This document shows positions 28,656-37,614 of a stretch of DNA of 64,000 nt, piece after piece. The stretch lies in assembly GCA_938084835.1 (NCBI GenBank), contig CALKER010000006.1, forward strand, positions 434,001 through 498,000, written 5' to 3'. The notes under the pieces were generated by a model, which saw only the letters and a list, made by a program, of their open reading frames with translations, did not search any database and was not told where the DNA came from. Origin of the DNA: an uncultured Thermoguttaceae bacterium (lineage in GTDB: Bacteria > Planctomycetota > Planctomycetia > Pirellulales > Thermoguttaceae). Position 1 is the stretch's first letter. Each line of letters opens with the position of its first letter. A program made the translations under genes and the position numbers.

Positions 28656-29258
28656 GTGGGTGGTAACGTGGGTTTCTCGGAAATCGATCGCAATCTTCTC
28701 GAGCGATGTCTTGCGCGGAAACCCCGCAGTTGGGAGGATTTCGTAGATCGCTTCCTTAGTCTCTTCTACCACGTGGTGGACCACACGGCTGCTGCTGCAA
28801 ATATCAGGCTTTCTCCCGCCGACCGCGATGATGTTTGTGCAGAGATTTTCCTGCGCTTAATTGAAAATGATTTTGCTATTTTGCGACGCTTCCGGGGTCA
28901 AGCAAGCTTGGCTAGTTATTTGGCGGTGGTGGCTCGGCGCATTACGTTACGGCTCTTACGGGAAAAGATGCCGCCACCCGGATCGGAGGTTCAGTTGGGC
29001 CAGCTCTTGCACGTAGCGCCGCCGATCGAACAACAGTTGGGATCACGCGAGGAGGTTGAACGTCTTTTAGAGCGCCTGCCGGAAACCGAGTCGAGGGCTA
29101 TTAAGCTCTTCTATCTGGAAGGAAAGCCCTACGTGGAAATTGCACGGGCTTTAGGTGTGTCGGAAAACAGCGTCGGACCGATCCTTTCTCGTGCTCGGGA
29201 AAATCTCCGGCGACATTTGGCCACCCAAGCCGCCTTATCTCAAGAAGATCCTGGGTAA
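28656..29258 (+). CDS. ECF-type RNA polymerase sigma factor
   Basis: This encodes about 200 residues from GTG at 28656; GTG at 28668 is equally possible and neither has a clear ribosome site. Region 2 covers about 25-105 (WEDFVDRFLSLFYHVV, DVCAEIFLRLIENDFAILRRFRG, SLASYLAVVARRIT). Region 4 covers about 130-190 (LLERLPETESRAIKLFYLEGKPYVEIARALGVSENSVG) with the helix-turn-helix that reads the -35 box. Region 3 is absent, as in group 4 sigma factors, which redirect RNA polymerase to stress or signal genes. No anti-sigma factor is adjacent, so control must be elsewhere or by another route. Target promoters are unknown. Confidence 0.88.
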   Translation: MGGNVGFSEIDRNLLERCLARKPRSWEDFVDRFLSLFYHVVDHTAAAANIRLSPADRDDVCAEIFLRLIENDFAILRRFRGQASLASYLAVVARRITLRLLREKMPPPGSEVQLGQLLHVAPPIEQQLGSREEVERLLERLPETESRAIKLFYLEGKPYVEIARALGVSENSVGPILSRARENLRRHLATQAALSQEDPG

Positions 29259-29403
29259 GCCTGATTTCCCGCTTTGCTTTGAGTTTGCTGGCGACCCGTT
29301 GGGCTGCGCTGCTTTTCTCGGAAGCTAGTGTACTGCTTAAATAGGCTCCGGTTTGATACTAAGGGCAATAAGGCATCTCCCTGCTTAAAAGTTCTCTCTC
29401 ATG

Positions 29404-30453
29404 TTAGGTCGCGCAGGATTGCTTCCCGGCCGAAAATCTCGCAGCAAAGAGGACTTCACTTAGTTCAAAGGGCTTGTCGAGTACAACAACGTTGCCAAGC
29501 GAACTGACCTTCCTTGTTTCCTCCGGGCAGGGAAAGCACATCAGTACGATGATTAGTACCGCGGGATTCGCCTTGCGGATTTTTCCCACGAGTTGACATA
29601 TTGGCCCAAGTTCCGCGAGCATGTCAACAACACATAGCTGAACTAGAGATACCGCATGGGCTAGGCGAGCCTCCCCCACGTCCCGCATCCAAACCGGTTC
29701 GAAACCAGCTAGTGCCAAGATGTCTGCAAGAAGTCGGTAATTTTCGAATAGAGGCGTTAACACTAGGGATAAAGGCGGGGGTACTTTTTCTGGCGGAGGA
29801 TTCGAGGGCGAGTTTGGCAAGTCCGCTTTGTCCCTCGTGTCGAGCCAGATCCGTGTTCGAAATAATGCATGTTCCTCGGGTGTCATGGTCGAGGGAAGGC
29901 ACGCGGCACTACAGTACCCGTGGCGAAAAGTCCGTTGAAACTCCGTCCAAAAAAATGGCCACTTGTACCAGGGTATTCGCAGAACTCCCTCGACCGCCCG
30001 GTGAGTTCTTGACTCGCTTTCGGCCCAGCTGTCGGTTACCACCACGAGAGGGACGAGGGGATGTTGACCGGTAAGCTGGCCAAGCCAATATTTTTCGCGA
30101 GCAGTTACCGGACCAGTTTGAAGGAAAACAATGAGGTCCGGGATACCGGCAAAAGATTTCACAAGCCGGGAGGCCGCGTTAGCGTCCGCGGCCAACCAGA
30201 CTTTCGCCTCACATTCGAGGGCCGGGCGAAGGTTCGCGAATTCGTTCCGGCACGAATCGCCAACAACAAGAACTACGGGACGATGCCCCGGCTGGTCATT
30301 CTGGGAAAGAGCTAGCTGGTGTGGTTCTTTTGGAGGCAAAGACCGAGTCGAATCGGAAGCGGGATTCGTATGCCAGACTCGTCCACCCTGAACCCACTCT
30401 GCCGGAGCTAAACGTCGGGGAGATTTTTCTCGGATGCGACAATCCATTGCCAT
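29404..30453 (-). CDS. Protein with two receiver-like domains, function unknown
   Basis: This encodes up to 349 residues; ATG at 30453 overlaps the upstream EIIA gene by 46 bases, and ATG at 30447 is an alternative. An unstructured N-terminus (1-55) precedes a first CheY-like fold (about 58-175: VVLVVGD, PDLIVFLQTG, PLVVVTDSW), in which the usual phosphorylatable Asp position is not acidic. A second such fold (about 228-340) has Asp277 in CVVDMLAE and Lys327 in VVLDKPFE at the places expected for phosphorylation and the conserved Lys, but the N-terminal acidic pair is missing. It lacks any output domain. It may be an adaptor or pseudo-receiver responding to the HTH-EIIA partner. Confidence 0.65.
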   Translation of the reverse strand: MAMDCRIREKSPRRLAPAEWVQGGRVWHTNPASDSTRSLPPKEPHQLALSQNDQPGHRPVVLVVGDSCRNEFANLRPALECEAKVWLAADANAASRLVKSFAGIPDLIVFLQTGPVTAREKYWLGQLTGQHPLVPLVVVTDSWAESESRTHRAVEGVLRIPWYKWPFFWTEFQRTFRHGYCSAACLPSTMTPEEHALFRTRIWLDTRDKADLPNSPSNPPPEKVPPPLSLVLTPLFENYRLLADILALAGFEPVWMRDVGEARLAHAVSLVQLCVVDMLAELGPICQLVGKIRKANPAVLIIVLMCFPCPEETRKVSSLGNVVVLDKPFELSEVLFAARFSAGKQSCAT

Positions 30454-31121
30454 GCTGCCTGTGCGTCTTGGGCTCCGCGTAAGCCTGGTAAAAAGCCCTC
30501 TTGCGCAAGAAGCCGACTTAACCGGGCAAGAGTCCGTAGGTGCTGGCGGTCGTCAACAGAACAAATAAGAAAGAAGACATCGGTTAGCCCGGAGCGATTC
30601 CCGCCGAAAGGAATACTACTTTCCGTGATACCGAGAGCCAGGAAGGGTCGCTCGAGAATGGCCGGCATCGGGCGGCGCGGGTGCAGCAGCGCCACTCCGT
30701 TGTCCAAAGCTGTGGAACACAAGGCTTCGCGGGCCCGAACTGCTTCCAACATCGCTTCCGGGTCCCAAAGCCATCCGGTCCTGGAAGCCAAGGAGATGAT
30801 CTCGCGGAAGACACCCTCCCGACTACGGGCCCCTAAAGGGATAGCGATTGCCTCCGGAGGGAGGAGGTCGGCGATCCGAATTTCCTCTGCTGCGGCGCCC
30901 CATAAAGGCCGGCTGAATGTGTTTTCCCAGCTGGCTAGCTCATCTTGGTCGGCCAATCCGATCCGCTGTTCTAGCCACTGATGTACTTCCGCCCGAGAGA
31001 ACCGCCATTGACCGCGGACCCTCCGGCCAGGCAAAGTCCCTCGCTCCGCCAACCGCAGAACTTGTTCGGGTCGGAGGTGTAAGTACTCAGCCAGAGAGCG
31101 AATGTCGAACTCTTCTTGCAT
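30408..31121 (-). CDS. Helix-turn-helix protein fused to PTS EIIA domain (PtsN-like)
   Basis: This encodes 237 residues from ATG at 31121, preceded by AAAGGAA; a start at 31178 is less likely. Residues 5-52 form an excisionase/MerR-type winged helix (LAEYLHLRPEQVLRLAERG, GQWRFSRAEVHQWL) able to bind DNA. Residues 80-230 are an EIIA domain of the mannitol/nitrogen (PtsN) family with candidate phosphohistidine His147 in NGVALLHPRRP. In known systems EI and NPr pass phosphate to this His, and the state controls partners by binding. Fusion with a DNA-binding domain suggests direct transcriptional control. It overlaps the downstream pseudo-receiver gene by 46 bases, so the two are surely co-transcribed. 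Confidence 0.85.
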   Translation of the reverse strand: MQEEFDIRSLAEYLHLRPEQVLRLAERGTLPGRRVRGQWRFSRAEVHQWLEQRIGLADQDELASWENTFSRPLWGAAAEEIRIADLLPPEAIAIPLGARSREGVFREIISLASRTGWLWDPEAMLEAVRAREALCSTALDNGVALLHPRRPMPAILERPFLALGITESSIPFGGNRSGLTDVFFLICSVDDRQHLRTLARLSRLLAQEGFLPGLRGAQDAQAAWQWIVASEKNLPDV

Positions 31122-32608
31122 GCTTTTCCTTTGCCTCGCAAAGTCGCTTCCGCCAGCCGGCGGAACATACCTCGGCAATCCGCGGCAAAAATTTATGGCT
31201 GATCAAGAGGGCTTCGGGCGAGCGAAAACGCAGACTATTAAATCTTTACCCGCGGCGGAACTTTATAGCGTTAAAACAGGATGTTTCATCCGCGAATTGA
31301 GCGAGGTTGAGAGTACGTTTGACTGCTCGGCCTAGATTGGGGCTAATATCCTTCCCTCGGTTTATCAACCCGGAGAGTTTCCAAGGAGGACAGCTCCGGC
31401 TCAACAGGCCGCTAAAGTGTCGGTTGAGTATTTGTACCGGATTTTACTCGGGGAGTAACGGGAGAAACGGGCCTTTTTGCCCACGGCCTGCGTACTGCAC
31501 GCAGTCCGCTATTTGCGTCGACTTTGGCAATGTTACCTCCCTGCCAGCTAATTTCGCCAAATCTTAAGATATTAGTTCGGCACGTAGCAACGCTAATAAA
31601 AAAGCTTATAACACGCAGCAACGCTACCAAAAAGGTCCTTCGCCACTAAGAATAGACGAGTTAAAAAATGTGCGAGCAGACGATTCGAAAAGCATGACAA
31701 AATGTGAGATTTTCTGCTGCCTTTGCTGGTGCCTATCAAGGCTGAACGCGATCTAGGCTTAAAAAGTATGATCATCTCTGTTATAAACAAATGTCGATTC
31801 ATCGTCCGGTCGTTTTGAAAGTCACTTTATTGCTAAACCTAGTTTTGATTTTCCTTGTGAGGCACAGATCTGCCAGGGCTTCAGATCTAAGGTGGACGCT
31901 TAATCATGTGATGTAAGATCTGAGCCCGGTGTTGATTCCAGTCTTCATGACACACCTGGCTAACAAAATATTTCGGGGGCGACCTTGCTAAGGCTAGTAA
32001 GACAGAATACGGCAGGTGGATGGCAGTTAATAACCTTCACTTGAGTGTGACAATAGAGTCGCGACTACCTTGGGGAGTTAAGCGAGTAAGTTGGGAAGTT
32101 TAATTTATTGGATGCCTCGGGCAACTACCCGGCCCTTTCGCTTCCCTCCGATGGTCTAACGTGGCCTTGAGAACATGCTAATGGTTAAAGCGGCTCTGGG
32201 GCATCGACAAAAGATCATCGGCCAAAGATCATAAGTAATTGCGGAGGGAATAAATCGTCGTCGGTAAGGGATTCGCACGACGGCCGAATATGGTCACTAG
32301 CTTCATAAGCGAATCAAGGATTTGGGGTGCTTCGTTCTGCGGCCTGAAACGAGCTTGTATAAGATTAGTAAGTTAGCATCGCGAGAAAATTGTCGGCGTG
32401 AGCAGACTTATTTTCGTATAATTAGTAAGGGGTTTCAGGGATTCCTTAAGCTGGATGAAAATGGGTAGCTTTGTTGCACCCGTGTATCTAGGACGACGTG
32501 CCTCATAACGTGACGGTCGTAAATATGAATTCGTCCGTGTGGGGTACCGAACCTCAGGAGACAAAGACGCTCTTTTCACCGTCAGTTGTGCCGAGGAGTA
32601 GGGAAGAC
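31122..32608. other. 1.5-kb AT-rich gap
   Basis: This is the longest gap of the window. No gene with ribosome site was found on either strand. It contains a two-copy repeat at 31581-31634 and two nearby AAAGATCAT copies around 32205-32230. It is a place to look for unrecognised small RNAs, but I see no specific structure. Confidence 0.45.
31581..31634. repeat. Two-copy short repeat, period 31
   Basis: CACGTAGCAACGCTAATAAAAA (31581-31602) recurs as CACGCAGCAACGCTACCAAAAA (31612-31633), with three differences. It lies in the long gap, away from genes. Confidence 0.65.
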
Positions 32609-32944
32609 ATGGCTATTACGCTGACAGAAAACGCGGCCCAAGAAATTCACAGAATATTTCAGTCTCAGAATCTCGAGGAGGACACAACGTATATACGAAT
32701 GGCAATTTCCGGGGGTGGGTGCAGCGGACTCCAGTACAGTTTGGGTTTCGACACACAATACGATCCCGCGATCGATGCCAAGTACGAACAACATGGGGTC
32801 ACAATTGTCACGCGGAAGAAATACGCCCTCCACTTGGACGGGACGGTAATCGACTTTTATGAAGGGCCCTTAGGCCGTGGCTTTACTATCGAGAACCCGA
32901 ATTACCCGCGTGGTGGGGGGTGCCCGGGTTGCGGGGCGAGGTAA
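32609..32944 (+). CDS. Iron-sulfur cluster assembly protein of the HesB/IscA/ErpA family
   Basis: This encodes 111 residues from ATG at 32609, with GAGGAG upstream; an in-frame ATG at 32498 would add 37 residues absent in the family. A-type carriers accept 2Fe-2S or 4Fe-4S clusters and hand them to apoproteins. The core ISGGGCSGLQYSLGFD contains Cys38. The usual C-terminal Cys-x-Cys is here Cys105-Pro-Gly-Cys108 (GGGCPGCGAR), so the cluster ligand spacing is C-x66-C-x2-C. This variant may still bind a cluster, but the geometry differs. It stands alone, without isc or suf genes. Confidence 0.9.
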   Translation: MAITLTENAAQEIHRIFQSQNLEEDTTYIRMAISGGGCSGLQYSLGFDTQYDPAIDAKYEQHGVTIVTRKKYALHLDGTVIDFYEGPLGRGFTIENPNYPRGGGCPGCGAR

Positions 32945-33126
32945 TCAGGTGAACCGGGCCTCCCAGACGGTTCGCGCCCATGGGAAAAGTTTCTTCCGGA
33001 AGTAGCATTTGATTTATAAATCCGTCATGTAGTTGCCATCGAACTTGTGATCTGGGGCGGGGGACGTTTCAACCCTGGGTCAATCCGTCTCGCTGGTGAG
33101 CTTTTTATCCTTTTCGACACTAGGCC

Positions 33127-35787
33127 TCAGGAAAGTGGGCGAAATGGTTCATCGCGTAAGGTATTCCCCTGATGAACCCGGTGTTGGATTGGTTTTCCCC
33201 AAGATTCGAAGTAGGGGTCGTGGCTCACGAGAATGATCTGACGTTCCGGAAGTAGGGTCTCAAGTCCCTTTCGAAATAGTTCCCTCCGAGACAAGTCCCA
33301 AGTGAGGAAGACATCGTCAATAAGCAGTGGCAGCTCGACCGCCCCGGCAACACGGTCCAACACTGCGATTCTCACTGCCAAGGCTAGTTGGTCCCAAGTA
33401 CCTTGGCTAAGCACCGAGAGATCGACCTTGAGCATCGCTGCGTCATTGATGGCGGAGTTTGGCTCCCTGGGGACATGAAGGCTGAGGTCGAACCTCGAAG
33501 TGACGCGGAAAAAACGGTCGGCCTTTTCGGTCCATTGACGCATCAGGTTGTTGATTCGGTCCTCCAGGGCCTGCAAGTGGAGGCTGGCAAAGGAGTTCTC
33601 TGCGCGCTTTAAAATCTCGAAAGCTATCTTTACCGCTTCCGCCCGAGTCTGAAGTCGACTTTTTCGATGTTTAAGTTCCTCCAGGTAATCTTCGGCCTGA
33701 GCGATGTTGAAATCCGCATATTCTGCCGATGCGGCTTCGCAACGTGCGATTTCCTTTTGGAGGTCCTCTCTTTTCCTGAAAAGCTCGTTTAATCTGTCTT
33801 GTACCTCCTGCACTTGATGAAGGAGTTCCTGGTACTTTTGACCGGCTACCTGCGGAGCCTCACCTAATAATGCCGCCACTACAGGAGACGCATGTGCCAA
33901 GTTGTCGAGCTCCCGGCGGAGGTTCTGACGCCGGTCCACAGTCTCTGCTTTCCTTCTTTCCAATTCTTCCGCATTCTGGCATCCGAAATGAGTGAGAATT
34001 GACGCGATTTGTTGCTGGCACGTTTCCACCTCACTGCGGAGCGCAAGGATCCGCTGAAGTTGGTTTTCAGCGTACTTCACATCATTGCCCGCGAGGTTTA
34101 ATAGGGCTTGAATGGGCAAGGGAAGTCGAGTGGGAGACAAAAGTTCGTCGAGCTCTTTCCGCCGCGCGAATGCTTGTTCCCATTGGGCAACTTGTTGTTG
34201 ATAGAAACGAAACCTTTCCGTAGCCCGCGCCAATTCGGTAGGATCCGTGGTGCCGACAAAAGCAATTTTGGTCGCAGCCTCAGCAAGTCGCTGATGCGTT
34301 TGGTGAAGGGCTTCCGAAGTGCGAGCCAATTCGGCAGCGGCCTGTTCATATCCGGGGGGCGAAAGCATCGGCCGGTACTTACGGAGAATCAACCAACTAG
34401 CCGCGGCGCCCACCGCAGCAGCGAGGATCGCAGCCGTGAATCCTACGATGAAGGTGCCCGAGCCAGATGCCAATAGGCCCAGCGCGAACATTACCGCCAT
34501 AATCAAAAGCATTACGATGAACCCCGCCCCGGCGCCTCCAACGATGGCAGCAGTTTGTTGACGACGGCGATCAACACGCGGCGCAAGTTGCGCCACCTTG
34601 CTCTCTTGCTGAACCAGTATTTGCCGAAGCCTTTCTACCTGGCCAACAAGTTGAAGATATTGGTCGATGATTATTGGGGCATCGGGGGGGAAATGTGCAA
34701 CCACCGCAAATTCGTGGTCGATTTTGCTTCGCTCTTGGTGGAGGGATTCAAACGGTAATAGTTGCGAGCATTTTTCCCGCCATTCAATCAACTGTCGTTG
34801 CCATGTTCGCAATTCTTGACTGGTAGCGTTGTTTAAAGGAGCTGGCCAGCTCGCAAGTTCCATCTGTTTTTCTTTTAGACTTTGGGTCAACAGCTGGATG
34901 CGGACGGAGGCCTGCTCCAAATTTTGGGCAAGTTCTTCCACCGGCGCAAGTTCTCGCCGCAGAGCTTGGCTTTTTTCTACCGCTTGGCATTGGCCGACTA
35001 AGACATCATATTGGCGCTGAAGGTGCTCCCGTTCGGCTTCGAGCTCCGCTTGCTGGCGACGAAGCTTTTCTAGTTGCTCACTCATCTGCTGGCAGGAGCG
35101 AATACGGTCTTGCAATTGCCTGATGTCCTCTTCCACAAGATCTAACTCGCCAGGATTACGACCATCGTGTGTATGAAGACCAGCTTTATTCGTGAAACGA
35201 CTCAGCGAGCGGTATCGCCGAACGAGGTTCTCGCGAACGCCATCGATGGTAGCCTGTCCTGTTCCGATGATGAACTCCTGGATTATTCGCGGGTCCAACC
35301 GGTGGGGCCAGGGCTGAGCGATCAAAGCGATATGAGAAAAGGCCTCGGCAGTAATGGGAGCGAAGGAGTGAGAGACAAACTTGCTCCAAGCTTGCTTTTC
35401 TGGGGTCTTCGACCCATGGCGAGCCCTGCCCCGAAACACATTCCGCCAACTGCCGTCTGCCCGTGCTTGCGCGGCGGAGGTTTCCCCCGACTGAAAGTCG
35501 CGGTAGACTCGGAACTGCTTGACGTGACCGCCGGAGGGACTACTGCCCTCTTCGCGGGTAAAGTACAGCATTCCTTTATGGGTTGTCCCTGGAGCACTGT
35601 ACCAGTGCGGAGCCGGGGGTTGATATCCCCAGAGGATTGCCGCAACGCAACGAAGTAGAGTGGTCTTGCCGGCTTCGTTTGGGGCTATGAGAACCGACAA
35701 CCCCCGAGACGGAAGCTCGAAGACATGATGGCCACCCCAGGGGCCGCAGTTCTCAAGCTCGATTTGGGTGATAGTGACCCGCGGCAT
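33127..35787 (-). CDS. YhaN-like SMC/SbcC-type ATPase with central membrane helices
   Basis: This encodes 886 residues from ATG at 35787, preceded by GGAG. The N-terminal ATPase half has a Walker A APNEAGKT at 35-42; the C-terminal half has an LSQGTWDQLALAVRIAV signature and Walker B LPLLIDDVFLTWD near the end. Between lie long coiled coils (about 220-380 and 480-700). A hydrophobic pair at about 425-470 (FIVMLLIMAVMFALG, FIVGFTAAILAAAVGAAASWL) suggests membrane anchoring at the hinge, as in YhaN proteins. It should work with the YhaO-like nuclease encoded just upstream on the same strand (gap 42 bases), in DNA end handling. The anchoring would tether this activity to the inner membrane. Confidence 0.85.
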   Translation of the reverse strand: MPRVTITQIELENCGPWGGHHVFELPSRGLSVLIAPNEAGKTTLLRCVAAILWGYQPPAPHWYSAPGTTHKGMLYFTREEGSSPSGGHVKQFRVYRDFQSGETSAAQARADGSWRNVFRGRARHGSKTPEKQAWSKFVSHSFAPITAEAFSHIALIAQPWPHRLDPRIIQEFIIGTGQATIDGVRENLVRRYRSLSRFTNKAGLHTHDGRNPGELDLVEEDIRQLQDRIRSCQQMSEQLEKLRRQQAELEAEREHLQRQYDVLVGQCQAVEKSQALRRELAPVEELAQNLEQASVRIQLLTQSLKEKQMELASWPAPLNNATSQELRTWQRQLIEWREKCSQLLPFESLHQERSKIDHEFAVVAHFPPDAPIIIDQYLQLVGQVERLRQILVQQESKVAQLAPRVDRRRQQTAAIVGGAGAGFIVMLLIMAVMFALGLLASGSGTFIVGFTAAILAAAVGAAASWLILRKYRPMLSPPGYEQAAAELARTSEALHQTHQRLAEAATKIAFVGTTDPTELARATERFRFYQQQVAQWEQAFARRKELDELLSPTRLPLPIQALLNLAGNDVKYAENQLQRILALRSEVETCQQQIASILTHFGCQNAEELERRKAETVDRRQNLRRELDNLAHASPVVAALLGEAPQVAGQKYQELLHQVQEVQDRLNELFRKREDLQKEIARCEAASAEYADFNIAQAEDYLEELKHRKSRLQTRAEAVKIAFEILKRAENSFASLHLQALEDRINNLMRQWTEKADRFFRVTSRFDLSLHVPREPNSAINDAAMLKVDLSVLSQGTWDQLALAVRIAVLDRVAGAVELPLLIDDVFLTWDLSRRELFRKGLETLLPERQIILVSHDPYFESWGKPIQHRVHQGNTLRDEPFRPLS

Positions 35788-35829
35788 TTCTCCATCTCTC
35801 CTATGACGTACCGCGACAATCATCCCCCA

Positions 35830-37053
35830 TTAACGTTCTGCTTCTCGTCGGAAGCACGAAATAGCCTCCCACAACACCATCTGCGCGAGATTGTCATCCA
35901 ATCGGCCCTCTTGCCTCCATCGCTGCCATTCCCGGACCCACTCCCCGAGGAGACTCTGCTCGCGGCTAAGGAGCTCGATGTCCACAGGAGGCACTGGCTG
36001 GATGTCTCCTTCCACAACGAGTACCGGCCGTCCCTTTTGGGAAAAGAGTAACTGACAGTCTTGCACAAAACTTTGGGACGAAACCGTGCCGGTTAATTCG
36101 ACAACCACGATTTCCTGGTCAGAGAAAGGAATACCTGCGGGGAAAACTTTCCGGCTTACCCGCTCTACAATCTCTTCAGGACGTTCGCCAGCGGTAATGT
36201 TTTCGCGAACCAGTTTCCACTGATAACCAATAACACCGGGTGGCTCCACGAAGTTGACCGTCACGGCAGGCCTACCTGGGTGTTGGGGGATTCGGGATGC
36301 GGTACTCACTAACGCCAGACTTCCTGTTCCCCGGTCAAATGCCGACTTGCCTACCGGAGACCCGGGATAGCACGCAAGCATCCCTTCTATAGATTTAACC
36401 CATGGCTGATGAATATGGCCCAAGGCCGCGTAGTGGTATCCTTGTTGGCTCCACTGCTTGAGGCGAATACGAAAACAACGTTCGCTTTCAACGATTTTGG
36501 TGGGAAGGAAGTTTGGATCTTCTACAGTTCCGTGGGCCAAAAACACGTTCAACGCATCACCGCTTACCGGCGGGGCTTCTAAAACTTGCCCCGGGAAATT
36601 TTTGCCGATTTGGAAGCATGCGGATACTACCCTGAGCGCTTGGTCGAATAGCTCGCCGGCAGCAAGAGTGAGCACTTCCGCTGGCTCCCAAGACTCGACT
36701 AGGATTCCGGGCCACTTTTGCCGTTTGTAAACAACGTTGGGATAGCTCATTTCGTCGTGATTGCCCGCCGTGGTGACAACCGGTATGCCGCAAGTCACCA
36801 TTCGCGTGAGAGCCTGCATGGCGTTTCCCACGACTTGTGGTTCCGAGGCATGGTGATCAAAAAGATCCCCAGCAATAAGCACAAGCCCCACGGGGCAATC
36901 CGGAGAGCAAACCCAGTCAGCGATTCGATCAAGAAGTGTATCGCGGCTAGATTTAACTTGCTGGGCCAGCTGCGGGTTCACTTGCCGCAAGATTTCAGGT
37001 GGAGGTGCCCCTAAGTGCAAATCCGCAAGGTGAAGAATAGACTGGCGGTTCAT
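35830..37053 (-). CDS. YhaO/SbcD-like metallophosphoesterase (DNA exonuclease)
   Basis: This encodes 407 residues. Calcineurin-like metal motifs are complete: DLHLG (11-15), GDLFDH (62-67), GNHDE (97-101), an AHGTVED segment, and GHIHQ further on, which bind two metal ions. The family includes Mre11/SbcD and YhaO nucleases that trim DNA ends. The C-terminal part (about 270-407) resembles the capping and partner-binding region. The gene directly precedes the YhaN-like ATPase with 42 bases between, a standard two-gene arrangement. The start at 37053 has only a weak ribosome site. Confidence 0.88.
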   Translation of the reverse strand: MNRQSILHLADLHLGAPPPEILRQVNPQLAQQVKSSRDTLLDRIADWVCSPDCPVGLVLIAGDLFDHHASEPQVVGNAMQALTRMVTCGIPVVTTAGNHDEMSYPNVVYKRQKWPGILVESWEPAEVLTLAAGELFDQALRVVSACFQIGKNFPGQVLEAPPVSGDALNVFLAHGTVEDPNFLPTKIVESERCFRIRLKQWSQQGYHYAALGHIHQPWVKSIEGMLACYPGSPVGKSAFDRGTGSLALVSTASRIPQHPGRPAVTVNFVEPPGVIGYQWKLVRENITAGERPEEIVERVSRKVFPAGIPFSDQEIVVVELTGTVSSQSFVQDCQLLFSQKGRPVLVVEGDIQPVPPVDIELLSREQSLLGEWVREWQRWRQEGRLDDNLAQMVLWEAISCFRREAER

Positions 37054-37614
37054 GACACACGAGGGCTATACTCATTAGTGATGTTACCATTTTCCCCGTA
37101 CATTGTCTTAGACTTGGGCATCGCGGGCCAATCTTGCCCCTGCGTCAGGTTTCGTAGACAGCAAGCTGGAACAAAAAGCTCTGTTTTTAGATTCCCAAGC
37201 ATTAGTTAGCTTTTTTGACAGCTATCGGCTCTGACGGGTGTGCCCGCTAGCCCTGGGCAAGTCATGCGACGGCCTCGAAGGTCACCCTAATACCGAGGCT
37301 TTCGGCACTAACTGAACGGGTGTAAAGCACTCCGCGTTTTCGAGGTTGGCGATGCACTTCGCGAGCTCCCGCCCGGAAATTTCCATGTTGAGTTGCGAAA
37401 TTTTTTGCATTTTCCGTTTATATTCTTATGTACGCTTCGGGCGGAGACAATAAGATGTGCCGAATAATCGCATGCCTTTCCTCCCCGTTGTGTGATCTGG
37501 TGTGAGGGAAAATGCCTTGCCAAGCCGCGGCGCAAGGATTATCAGCGATACTAGCAATTGCCAAAAGTTTAAGAATGTTGCTGGGGGATCAGGCTGCTGA
37601 GGGCTTTCGCGTTG
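37054..37614. other. Gap between YhaO-like and RluA-family genes
   Basis: No supported gene was seen. A frame at 37512-37778 has GAGGG before ATG but runs 160 bases into the pseudouridine synthase on the opposite strand, so it was not accepted. Confidence 0.35.
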
